DNA from: Distichodus sexfasciatus
Lineage: Eukaryota; Chordata; Actinopteri; Characiformes; Distichodontidae
Assembly: GCA_032718565.1 (NCBI GenBank)
Contig: JAVGVS010000453.1
Coordinates: 1-64,000, forward strand
DNA length: 64,000 bases
Direction: 5' to 3'
Positions 53,662 through 64,000 of this stretch are shown here, in pieces. Position numbers and translations under genes: made by a program. The notes under the pieces were generated by a model. The model made no database searches and had not been told where the DNA came from. It saw nothing but the letters and a program-made list of their open reading frames with translations. Position 1 is the stretch's first letter, and the number at the start of each line of letters is the position of its first letter.

Positions 53662-54900
53662 CGCACCGGCTTTCTATATATTTAACAGGTCTGGCTTCAT
53701 AGCTCATGGCCCATTGATTTTAAGAGCACAGCCAATCACATAGAGTGAGGCACACACACACGCAGACACACACAGTTGTACATTTACAGCCGCAATGGAT
53801 TGTGCTTCACCACAAAGTGGCTGTATAAAGGAGGTATAAAAACAACCAAAAGACCAACAGAACAATTTATTCTCTTCAATTCGTTCTCTCTTCCCCGCTC
53901 CCTCTCTTTCTCGCTTTGCTTCTCTGTAGCAGTAACAGCTTCGTACCATAATACAAAACATGCAAATTACCGTATTTAATGACAACACAAACAGTGGGAG
54001 ATTAGATTAAGTTCAGCAGAGAATACAGAGAGAGGGAGAGAGAAAACGAGAGAGTGCTCTCTCGTCTCCTTCAATTCTTTATTCCGTTCCACCTGCTCTC
54101 ACACTCGTCTGGTTCCATGTTCATCTCTGCCGTTTCCTAATGCCGTTTCTCTCTTTCGCTCTCTCCCGTCTTGGACCGAATCCATCTTCCCTCTCGCACG
54201 TTTGCTCATCCGTCTCGCTGTCCCTCTCGCTCCCTCCTTCTCTCTATCCTTCCATCTCTCTCTTTTGTCTTGTCTGCCTCTAATGGCTAGGTGAGGAAAA
54301 GCTTTAATCATTCATGTGCGCCGAACGCAAAGCACTCATGCGGTCAGCGGCCCAACGCAAATCCCTTTAACCAGCGATGAATTATTTCATCCTTTACATC
54401 TGTCCGCTCACACACACACACACACACACACGCACACACAATCGCGCACCCACACTCCAGGAGGCTGGACAATTTACCTAATGGCCCTGAGTTAAACAGG
54501 CTTTGCCGTAAGCCTTTTTGGGCCAAGTTCTCGGCAAGCGCTCAATTGTGACTTTCCCCATTAAGACACATTAGGAAAGCAGATCTGATTGGCTTTGCGA
54601 GTTTGGCCGGGGGACGAATTGGATCAGAGGAGCGAGGACATTCTGATTATGTAGATCATACTGATTTGGGCCAATGACATCCTGCCGTCAGGGCGGTAGG
54701 GAGCTGAGTTTCAATCTGTGATTGCAGATGGTACATACGCACTGGGTAAAAAGCTGTTTTTTTCCCCTCATACTCCTTCATCAATTCAAACTATAGATAT
54801 GATCTGTGTTCCATTCTCAAGTCACTTACCTACGCAGGCAGCATTGTGGAAGTCAAGTGAACAAGGTTGAAGGTTGTCCCAATCGCAATTGTCTGAATTC
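53353..54900. other. non-coding; no gene seen
   Basis: (TG)n at about 53622-53660, GA/CT-rich text at 54020-54280, and an island at about 54440-54720. No exon. Confidence 0.4.
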
Positions 54901-54902
54901 TA

Positions 54903-55035
54903 ATGGGGCAGTTGGTAACGTAACGGTCAGGGAGTTGGCCCCGTGATCAGAAGGTCACCGGTTTGAATCCCGGACTGGTAAAGGTACCACTGAGATACTC
55001 ATGAGCAAAGTACTGTCCTAAATGCTCTTCTGGAT
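54903..55035 (+). mobile_element. tRNA-derived SINE, family A (3'-truncated)
   Basis: GGGGCAGTTGGTAACGTAAC head, CACCGGTTTGAATCCCGGAC B-box and GGTAAAGGTACCACTGAGAT body. The tail is missing. Confidence 0.82.
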
Positions 55036-57240
55036 GAAAGTGATTTTTGCAAGACCCCTCTCTCTGAATAAAGACTGTGTTTGTCGTGCTCTCCTTTCAG
55101 ATTTTCCTTGTAATCGTTACAGAAATGTCTTAAAAGTTCCTGTAGGTTTGATGGCCAAGTGTCTCAATATACTGTATATGTCTGGAGAATAAGGCCCTCA
55201 TTCAGTAGTTCACTGACAAGGCTTGCATTGTGATCGGTTAGAGGTTGTGAATATCGGTTTTCAATTCATTTTTGAATAATTGCCCAGCCTTATTACCAAG
55301 AGGTTATAGTGTATATAGTAGAGATAAATCTTCACCCTCTTCTCCAACTCTGACTTCAACTCTTTCAACTTTGCATTGCATCAGATGTATTAAAATTCAG
55401 TGGGATGCCTTCCGGTGGCTGGAGCGTTCCTCCCAGTTGTCAAGTTGTTCCCATGTTTCTTCCCGGAATCCCTGCACTGCCTGTGACCCGAGTGAAACCT
55501 TGGTGGCAGAGTATGTGGAGATGTGAAACATCTCGCAGACACACACCGCCCCACAAAAAAGAAGAAAGGCACATGGGGTCTGACAGCGAGTTGGGAAAGG
55601 CAGCAGAGTTCCCCAGGCAATAAACTCAAAGTGCCAATCTCATGAGGACCAGAGAGAGAGAGAGAGAGTGGGAGGGAGAGAGAGGGGAGGGGGGAGACTG
55701 GCACTCCAATTCAACTGAGGATTCTTCTAAAGCAGTAAGGGGCAGTGCCCTGCAATATCTGTGCTATTAAGCTCTGATTGGGTGCCAGCACAAATCCTCT
55801 CCGTGTAATTGGCGTTTTTAATGATTCCATTAGCTATGAAGCCCCGGAGGAAGCCGACTCGAGCATCGGAACGCCACCTCACCAAGTCACTCTCAAACGT
55901 CGGGTCAAGGACCTGCTCTCCAGCAGAACTTCTAAAAAGTCTGCCCTGATATCACTGTATAAAAACACAGTATTTTATTGTATGGTTGAGAATGCTCATT
56001 ATTTTCCGTCTCCTTAGTACATCTTGTTGAGCAGTATATTCCGAGGTTAATTCAAGATGTATTAGAAGCTCCTTCTGTGTGCTTTGTGTAGAATAAAATC
56101 TTTTTCTTTTTCTCAGGGTTATGTTTCAACACTACAAACTGCTGTCCTGGAATAACATTATTTAAAACCCTGCTTGGGTTTCTTAATCTACACAGAAAGG
56201 CAGGCATAAAAACCCTGGTCTATTAAGACTAGACCCAGAGTGTAGGTACAAGTCATCTGTACTTTGGTCCCTAAGAAATGAGTCGTATGTATGACGTTGT
56301 TGTCGATTTTACTGCTGCATACTGAGCGCTTCCACACATTTTTGAATGGCTAGTTTAGATTTTGGACAGTTTTTTTGAACTTCTATAACTTCTAGATTTT
56401 GGACTGTGTCTTGCCCTGACCTCACTGCTGGCAGTTTGCTGTAGGGTGACTATTTGCCAGTTATTTTACCTGTTTGGGTTTTCATGTATTGTCTCTTTTT
56501 TGCTGGCATCTCACTTGGCTTTCCTGGCCATGCAACTGTCTCTGCAACTGCTTGTCAATTATTAGGTGTCCACAGTCCTCCTCTGGTGACCCATCACAAA
56601 ATCCCCATCTCAAGACCATTATGGGTGTGACAAAAAGGATAAGAGTTCCAAAAAAACAGTGTCCAAAACACAAACGTGAAAGTCAGACAAAGAACTGAAA
56701 AATTTGTGTCAGTTTAGGAACACGGCTCAGTTTTTCTACTAATAGCCAACCTGATATTTTATTCCTTTGTCCAGTTTGATGCATTAAAAGGAGATATTGA
56801 TATTCAAAAACGCAAAATATCATGCATGTGTGTGTACTGACGAGTTGGGTGCATGACAGTCGTGGTGGTGAGTGTGTAAAGGGTGATTGTGTGTGTGTGT
56901 GTGTGCGTGTGTAAAGACAGGACGCGTGGTTGTGATTTTCCGCCGCCTTTTCCAATGAGTTTCACACTTCATTAAAGTTAACAGGAGCTCCTCGATGCAG
57001 CGATTTCCCACTTTGCAAGATTTTTTCCCTTTTCGCGCCGTATTCCCACACCGGTACAAACTAGGCAGTGATGTTCTTCATTAGCATCTCCGCTCAGACC
57101 TGCTAAACGAGCGTTAACGCTAATGTCCTGCCCACTGTCAGACTCTCAAGCGTCAAACGTGGGTGCGGCGCTGCTGTACAGTCCACATCTGTTAGCATCT
57201 ACAGTGTGTTATTCATCCTCTAGTCTTTCATCAGTGCTCA
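55036..57240. other. non-coding; no gene seen
   Basis: The ORF at 55778-56017 is not bounded by splice sites and shows no family. The part at about 55740-55850 (GGCGTTTTTAATGATTCCAT) is unique and could be a conserved element. A (GA)n run lies at 55649-55668. Confidence 0.35.
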
Positions 57241-57254
57241 GTTTTCTGTCTTGC

Positions 57255-57960
57255 ACACTTATTGTGGCCAAAATAGGGAATAACAGCCTTAATGGAGATG
57301 CCCCTTGTGGCCAACATAGGGAATGACAGCCTTAACGGAGCCCCTTGTGATTAAAATAGGGAACGACAGCCTTAATGGAGATGCCCCTTGTGGGCAAAAT
57401 AGGGAACGACAGCCTTAATGGAGCCCCTTGTGATTAAAATAGGGAACGACAGCCTTAATGGAGATGCCCCTTGTGGGCAAAATAGGGAATGACAGCCTTA
57501 ATGGAGCCCCTTGTGGTTAAAATAGGGAATAACAGCCTTAATGGAGATGCCCCTTGTGATTAAAATAGGGAACGACAGCCTTAATGGAGCCCCTTGTGAT
57601 TAAAATAGGGAACGACAGCCTTAATGGAGATGCCCCTTGTGGCCAAAATAGGGAACGACAGCCTTAATGGAGATGCCCCTTGTGGGCAAAATAGGGAACG
57701 ACAGCCTTAATGGAGCCCCTTGTGGTTAAAATAGGGAATGACAGCATTAATGGAGAGGCCCCTTGTGGCCAACATAGGGAATGACAGCCTTAATGGAGAT
57801 GCCCCTTGTGGCCAACATAGGGAATGACAGCCTTAATGGAGCCCCTTGTGGTTAAAATAGGGAACGACAGCCTTAATGGAGCCCCTTGTGGCCAAAATAG
57901 AGAATGACAGCTTTAATGGAGCCCCTTGTGGCCAAAATAGGGAACAACAGCCTGAATGCT
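57255..57960 (+). repeat. 37/40-bp minisatellite, about 17-18 units
   Basis: The unit is GCCCCTTGTGGCCAAAATAG, then GGAATGACAGCCTTAATGGA with an optional GAT. Units with and without GAT alternate in part, and the GGCC/GGGC/GATT variants are shuffled. Ends cleanly near 57960. Confidence 0.95.
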
Positions 57961-57969
57961 GAATGCAAG

Positions 57970-59060
57970 ATGCCCCTTGTGATAAATCCTCCTACGGATC
58001 TGCAGAATGGAATATTCAGGGTGGCAGGTCACACGGCCGGATCCAAGTGACGTTGAAAAAAGGTGTGAAAGGTCAAACGGAGAACGGGTCACTGGGGAAA
58101 CGCAAAATGAAGGCAGTCCGGATGAGCCGTACCTTGTTCCGGCAGTCGGTGGGAATTGCAAGCACCACATAACCTGCAGCGAGTTATCTCTCAGGCAGAG
58201 TAATTACTTTCAGACAGCTAGTGCACGACTTAAAATGAGACTCGCTCTCCCTCTGTATCTTCTCCTGCCTTGTCCCAGCCAAATTTTCTTGCCTTTCATT
58301 TTCTCGAATTTCCATTTTCTCACTTGATGCAATCGGCCGGGAATATTTACCGGGAGATAATCTTTTCCCCCGAAATCTGTAGTTGTAATGTTTGCGTACT
58401 CATGCTGTCAGCCAAAAAAAGCGCGACATTTATTTGCTAACGAACCAAGAGCCAAGACAAAGGCTTCTTTACCTATAATGACAGACTAAACCTGCTTATC
58501 AAACACTCTCCACCCCCTTCCATTAGAGGTTTAACATCGCTTTGGAAATGTTTAGTCATGTGATCAGTATCTCTGACATTTAGTAGTGGGAAAAGAAAGG
58601 AACCTGATGTGGATTTTTGTTTGATTAATGGACGCCATTAAAGAGAGGAATAGATTAACACGTCCTTTTCCTTTGGAGAATCTGGGCATTTATGGAAAAC
58701 GTTCCCAAATCGCTTATCAACCCGAGAAGTCATTAGCACGTCCAAAGGGGGCAAAGCTATAAAGATACACGCTTTTCATGCTGATTTTTCACACACACAC
58801 ACACACACACATTGCATCTTGTATTTTTAAAAGAGATGGCAACCAACTATTGGTTTTGGTCTGATAATAGCCATGCTCATTTTACTTTGTAGATGTTGAA
58901 ACATGAATGTGTTATGCAGAAATCTCGCAGGCAAATGCGTCTCTCACACACACACACACACACACACACAGGGATCAGCATATAGCTTAACTCTGCTGAA
59001 GCCATCATAAATAAAAGATAATGCCAACCTGCCATAAGCACACGCACCAGTATAAATCAC
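57970..59060. other. non-repetitive non-coding island
   Basis: The stretch at about 58170-58770 has almost no simple repeats and includes GAGTAATTACTTTCAGACAG and TTTGATTAATGGACGCCATT. These resemble homeodomain-type sites. A candidate conserved regulatory region by appearance only. (CA)n runs at 58793 and 58945. Confidence 0.35.
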
Positions 59061-59068
59061 AGATATAC

Positions 59069-59071
<3 letters not shown>

Positions 59072-59110
<39 letters not shown>

Positions 59111-59239
59111 TCTTCTCATGTTTCTCTCTCCCTTTACCCACTCTCCACTCTTCCTCCACTCTCTGTTTTTCCCTCGGTCCCTTTCCCTCTCTCTTTCTCT
59201 ATCTCTCTCTCTCTCTGGCCCCTCGTCTTCTCTCTTTCT

Positions 59240-59270
<31 letters not shown>

Positions 59271-59655
59271 CCTTCTGACTCTCTTTTTCTCTCCCTGCAT
59301 CTCTCCCCCGCCCCTCCGCCTTCGCTCCCCTCTTCTACTTTCTCTCTCCCTCTGTCTGTCTGTCTGTCTCTCTCTCGCTATCTCTCTCACTGTCTTTCTC
59401 TCAATCTTTATCTCTCTATCTTCATCTGTCTCTTTCTTCTCTCTCTCTCTCTCTCGCTCTCTCTACCTACCATTTTCTCTCTTTCTGTGTCTTTCCGACT
59501 TTTTCTCTCCCCTTCGCTCCCCTCTTCTTCTTTCTGTCTTTCTCTCTTCCTCTGTCTCTCTCTTTCTCACTCTCTCTCCCCATCACTCCCTTTCTATCTC
59601 TCTCTGTTATTGTCCCTCTCTCTCTCTCACTCTCTTTCTCTCTGTCTTTATTTCT
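59072..59655 (+). repeat. polypyrimidine (CT-rich) tract, about 585 bp
   Basis: Nearly pure C/T with TCTC repeats and short interruptions. The 205-codon Ser/Leu ORF across it is an artefact. Confidence 0.95.
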
Positions 59656-59740
59656 GCAGTGTGTTAGCACCTACCCAGTGTTGGTCCCCGCCCCGCCCCG
59701 CCCCCACGACCCCGGTTGGCATGATGAATGAATGAATGAA
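59656..59740 (+). mobile_element. DANA/mermaid-like SINE 3' end
   Basis: GTGTTAGCACCTACCCAGTG and TTGGTCCCCGCC followed by a GAAT tandem tail. Only the 3' part remains, fused to the CT tract. Confidence 0.75.
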
Positions 59741-61045
59741 CTGCAGAATTGAAGAAAATCCAATTATAATGTTGTAGAATTCGTAGTAAATTTGTAGTAT
59801 ATATTATCATCATCACATTTTGCACATTAACGTCCTGAGACCTGCAGTTGGAAACACCTAAAACACACAACCCACCCTCCCACACACACACAAACACATT
59901 TTAATTGAATAGTAGACTGCTGTCAGTGGCTTCACCGACCCCAGTAACCCGGCCGGCTGATTGAGTACAATAGGCCGTGTCACGTAGTGGGGAAGCGTTT
60001 TCCAGCTCGTTAATTAAAATGTCCATGGAAGAGCTCAAAGGGTCTCCCTCTTTCTCCCTCTCCGTCTCTCTCTCTCCAGATATTTATGAATTAAACAGCC
60101 TCTTTTGTCTCCGCCGTCGCAAATGATTCCTTGATAGGTCCAATCCCGTGGGACGCCGACAGCGCAATCACCTCGAAACAAAAATAAAAAGGTAATTACG
60201 TCAAGTCTCCTCTGTCTGATGATAAAGGATAATTACTTTTTTATATATAAGTCACCCGCCACAATGAGGAAAAGACGCTCAACGGAAAGACCTAACCTTT
60301 AGCGAACGCCGTATGATTGATGAGGCGACTCGTATTCCTATGCACATCACACACACACACACACACACAAACTAGTCCTAAATTCTCTTCTTTTCCTAAT
60401 CGTGGCTTGCCAATCTGTCCACACCCATGAGGAAAAGGGCAAACGACACTTTTTCATCTCAAAGATGCAGCACTCAACTCTCAAGAGGGCGTTGTGCAGA
60501 TGTATCTGCGTCGCAAACGTAGGACATTTTACTGCATGTGTTTGAAAGGGACGCTTGGCCATTTGCGCTTTGGTAACGAAAGGCCGGGGCGGCCGTTTAA
60601 GGACAGTGACGGATGCCAGGTGCTCCGGGAACAGATACATTTCTCCTTCTGTCTCCGAGGACAAACAAAAGCCGGCAGATGAAATGAATAGACCTCAAGG
60701 AGAGAAAGGGTGAGAGTGAGTGAGCGAGCGAGAGAGAGAAGTTATTATCTGACCTGGGAACAGGTTGGCAGGTCGCAGTGTAATTTGGACAAAGGAAATG
60801 GAACCTGGTTCATTCACCTCGGCTGTAGGAATACATTTGTATTGCGGGTTCACTGCCAGATGCGGACGTAGTGGCAGTTTGTGTGAGTCAACCTGTTGAA
60901 AAGGGTTGGGCGGACATGGTTGAAAGGATGGATGAACAGATGGATGGACAGTGTGTTGGTAAAAGACAAAGGAAGCATCCATATCGCTGGACAAACGAAA
61001 GCCATTAGACAACCTCCTCTACCTACCAATGTTCAATTCAAAGTC
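59741..61045. other. non-coding; candidate regulatory island, no gene seen
   Basis: The stretch at about 59930-60310 is non-repetitive with CAGCTCGTTAATTAAAATGT, GAAAAAGTAATTA-like words and GATAATTACTTTTTTATATA. A (CA)n run sits at 60347-60369. No splice-bounded exon. Confidence 0.35.
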
Positions 61046-61268
61046 TTTAATGGTAATGGTTAGAGTGTTCACTCCGTGATCCGAAGGTCGCTGGGTTGAA
61101 TCCCGGACCGGTAAAGGTACCACTGAGGTACAAGGTAAGGTACCCTCCCCAAGCACTGTTCCCCGGATGCTGCCAATGTCAGCTGCCCACTGTTCCTTGA
61201 CAGATGGGTCACATTTTGATGTGCTGTGCTGTGTTCACAAAAGACAAATCATCTTTCACTCGTTTTCA
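61046..61268 (+). mobile_element. tRNA-derived SINE, family A
   Basis: Head AATGGTTAGAGTGTTC, B-box GGGTTGAATCCCGGACC, and body with a local change (ACAAGGTAAGGTACCC). Tail shortened. Confidence 0.8.
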
Positions 61269-61479
61269 CTTTGAGCATGAATCAAGATGGAGCAGCTTCA
61301 GACAAGGTGTCTGAGTAGTTGAGTAAATAACTGGATAATATGTTAATGGTACAGTACCATTTGCAGTGGAAAACCAGGTCCGTAAAGGATCATTTAAATT
61401 GTGAAAAGAATGATTTCAGGGACGCGAAAAATTTCTGGAGCTATGGGGAAAACTCAGTGCAAGCGTTCCATCTCGAAGG

Positions 61480-61732
61480 TGATCGGAAGGTTGCCGGTTC
61501 GAATCCCAGGACTGGTAAAGGTACCACTGAGGTGCTTATGAGCAAGCTACCCTCCCCAATCACTGATTGGAAGGTCGCCGGTCGAATCCCACGACCAGTA
61601 AAGGTACCACTGAGGTACTTATGAGCAAGGTACCCTCCCCAATCACTGATCGGAAGGTCGCCGGTTCGAATCCCAGGACCGGTAAAGGTACCACCAAGGT
61701 ACTTATGAGCAAGGTGTCCTCCCCAATCCATG
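61480..61732 (+). repeat. SINE-A-derived tandem repeat, three 83-84-bp units
   Basis: Three direct copies (starting about 61481, 61565 and 61648) of GATCGGAAGGTYGCCGGTTC, the B-box region, and the ACTGAGGTACTTATGAGCAA body, joined by CCCCAATCACT. The A-box is absent. Confidence 0.88.
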
Positions 61733-61739
61733 CACTGTC

Positions 61740-63895
61740 CAAGAAACAGCTCTGCCTTGGATCCAACGACTGACAATTGATAAATGTGCGACTGTCGTCT
61801 GTAACCTGGTTATTTGCGTCTTCTCCGCTGACAGGTCCTACGGGCTGTTTAACGCAGCCGAAATGCGATTATTCCTGAGCTGCCGCGTTCCGCCACTGAC
61901 AGAGATGGACGACGAGCACGGCCTCCGAACAAGGCTGGGCGGCTTTAAAAGGGACGAGATGGAGTGTTACGCTTTTACAACCCGACACTCAGAGAGGTCA
62001 GGAACGGGAGAGGGGCGGTGGAGGGGGGGAGCACTGGGCCGGACTTCGTTTAGCTGAACTATATTGACGTAATCCGCCATCATAAATCCCACTTTACCAT
62101 CCGACATGGGATGTGGTCAGGAATGATCCCCAATCTTTACGTTTCTGTCATTATATAACAATGTCTGACCGCTACTCCTCTGACTGTTTTTGTGCTAGAA
62201 ACTTCGTTCCCACTCTAAAAACGTGTGTCCTATTGCGGTGTGAGCTTTACCGTTCTTCACAAAGCCAAAAAATCCCACGGGATACTGGGGCCTCTTTGCA
62301 TATCTGGGACCCTCGTGATCCGCACTCGTCTTTTTCGTCCTTTTTTCCTTCTCTCCTTTATTTTTCCCATAGGAACCCATTCATTTTCTCCCAGTAATGA
62401 TACATGGGACACAAAATCTTTTGCTATTTTTTAGCACCTATAGCACGGTTTATCTCATGCGCCTCATCTCTACATCTCGAAGAGTATCTAGTTCAAACGC
62501 TGCTGCTAACGCCAAGATGCCATTTCTCTCCGTGGTAAAAATAGTCTTGTCGGCTAAACTACCGATCTCGAAGGAATGCGTTACAATGTTTATGTGAAAT
62601 ATGAACAATCGCGGAACTGCCCGATGACCCTTTTTGTAACTTAGCGACAACAAGTGCTGAAATAAGCGCAGAGAAAACGGTCTGACCGCTCTTGGTGGAC
62701 GCAGGCCCCTACTTCGTCTGGTTTTTGGACGACAGTCAACACCACCTCAGACCACCCTTCTGAACACGCAGCACAATCTGTTTTGACCTGCACTCAGTTT
62801 TTCTTGCCTTTATCGGCCCTCCTTCGTTCACGACAATGCATTTAAGTCAAAGTCTTTCTACTCTGAAAGTTTTCATGTCACAGCTAAATCTTTGACTATC
62901 GTCTAAAAAGCTCTTCTGTTTTCCCGACTATACAGCATTAAAGTGCAGCCCAACATTTTGTCGTGAGCAAAAATGTCATGGCAACATCTGGCTTTTTTTT
63001 TTTTTTACTCTTTTTTCCGGGGTAGAATTTTATTTTTTTTAAAGTTTTAACCCATTCATACATGACTTTTGACCCACTAAGTCAAAGCTGACGTCACCAA
63101 TGACGATATGGACACCATCCATGGAAAGGGTGATTTTTTTTGACCACACACATATAATTGGATAAGACACAGTACATAGTATTTTCCGATTAATTAAACC
63201 GGTGAGTTGATCCCCGTAGTGCTGGTGCTGGTGCTGTGCTGAATTTTATTAAGTACAACTGTCAGCGTAATTCAAAGTCAATTAACTAACTGAATAATTC
63301 TCTTTTACGGACCCTCGCTGTGTTTACAGACACCCCACTTCGACTTGGGGGATATCGCATAAAGGATCGCCGTGGGAACCTCAATTTGCACAGGTCATCG
63401 CACAAAAGTAGCGGGAGGAGAAAAAAAAAAGCACTGAATGGAACTATTTTGGCTGAATGTTTGGCAAACCTGAGCGCTCTTTCTCTGTCTGAGACAACTC
63501 CCCTCCTCCTCCTCCTCCTTCTCCTTATCCACCCTTTTCTTTCCTTTTTTCATCTCCGTCTCGCCTTTCCCAATTTGGGCACCCTCCATTCAGGCGGGGG
63601 TGGTTCTGGCGGCGACTGAATGGTGTTCACGTTCTCGCCCAGCATTTTAGAGAGCATTTAGAGAATAGCCAGGCATCCGCATTCAGCCTCCAACACAATT
63701 AGCCGGCGAGGGCCGGCGAAATCTGCCCGTTCCCAAGTTCAGAGGAGGGTTTGATGGGTCGCCAGAGCTTTGCGGCTTCACCCAGAGTTCGGTCGCCGCT
63801 AGAAACTGTTGCTATGCAAAGCGGAGTTTAAGGCCCAATCCTAATTCCTTACGGTTTTAACATTACACCTAGATTTGATGTGCCCTTGCTTGGCA
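61740..63895. other. non-coding; dispersed repeat and unique sequence, no gene seen
   Basis: A copy of the CGGCTAAACTACCGATCTCG repeat lies at about 62480-62700. T-runs near 62993-63040. The stretch 63590-63840 is unique and contains GCTATGCAAAG (POU-like). The ORF at 61863 is rejected as an exon for lack of support. Confidence 0.35.
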
Positions 63896-63904
63896 TGTGG
63901 CACT

Positions 63905-64000
63905 TCAGAACAGTTGTAGGACGTTCGTCCTGCAATCGAAAGGTCGCAGGTTCGAATCCAGGACCGGCAAAGGTACCACTGAGGTACTCATGAGCAAGCA
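63905..64000 (+). mobile_element. tRNA-derived SINE, family A, cut by the window end
   Basis: CGTCCTGCAATCGAAAGGTC, the B-box GGTTCGAATCCAGGACC, and the body ACTGAGGTACTCATGAGCAA at the last bases. Confidence 0.8.

Noticed and set aside
55778..56017. 79-codon ORF with acidic and basic stretches
   Set aside because: No splice signals at useful positions and no recognised family. Kept only as possible conserved non-coding DNA.
57255..57960. CRISPR-like regular repeats
   Set aside because: Units are contiguous with no unique spacers, in vertebrate DNA. It is a minisatellite.
59118..59735. 205-codon Ser/Leu ORF
   Set aside because: Translation of a CT-rich simple repeat.
61833..62057. Possible coding exon after CCGCTGACAG (frame with AAEMRLFLSCRVPPL)
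   Set aside because: No matching donor or family recognised, and the frame runs into low-complexity Gly/Arg.

Overview
This window is nuclear DNA of a teleost fish. Genes are split by GT-AG introns. The three recognisable gene loci have vertebrate-type products. Non-coding DNA is crowded with fish-type interspersed repeats: tRNA-derived SINEs, DANA/mermaid-like SINEs, and hAT-like and Harbinger-like terminal-inverted-repeat elements. Long CA/TG, TATC, GA and CT simple repeats are also abundant. Nothing prokaryotic, viral or phage-like was seen. DANA-like copies hint at an ostariophysan fish, but the species cannot be fixed from this sequence.

Layout. (1) 0.6-11.5 kb, minus strand: a gene with a huge last exon of 1,427 lysine/glutamate-rich residues, including about 13 tandem copies of a 36-residue repeat. 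Four small upstream exons can be joined to it in frame. Its position beside a C11orf54 homologue and weak motif similarity suggest a TAF1D-like RNA polymerase I factor subunit. (2) 14.4-17.5 kb, plus strand: a C11orf54 (ester hydrolase) homologue. Exons 4-8 are intact, but exons 1-3 carry frame-breaking indels and a GA instead of GT donor. A duplicated intron fragment lies just upstream. (3) 18.3-24.45 kb, plus strand: a complete seven-exon SPATA22 gene (356 codons plus stop), a meiotic recombination factor. (4) 24.6-27.08 kb, minus strand: the last coding exon and probable 3' UTR of an LHFPL-family tetraspan membrane protein, convergent with SPATA22. (5) 27.1-64 kb: no convincing coding exon. 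This is intron or intergenic DNA made of transposon remnants, SINEs, microsatellites and minisatellites, with islands of non-repetitive, AT-motif-rich sequence that could be conserved regulatory elements.

The genes do not form a functional unit. The TAF1D-like/C11orf54 neighbourhood resembles the human 11q21 arrangement (my recollection, not checked), while SPATA22 and the LHFPL exon are added neighbours. Exon boundaries come from reading splice signals, reading-frame phase and protein similarity by eye. No alignment or database search was run.
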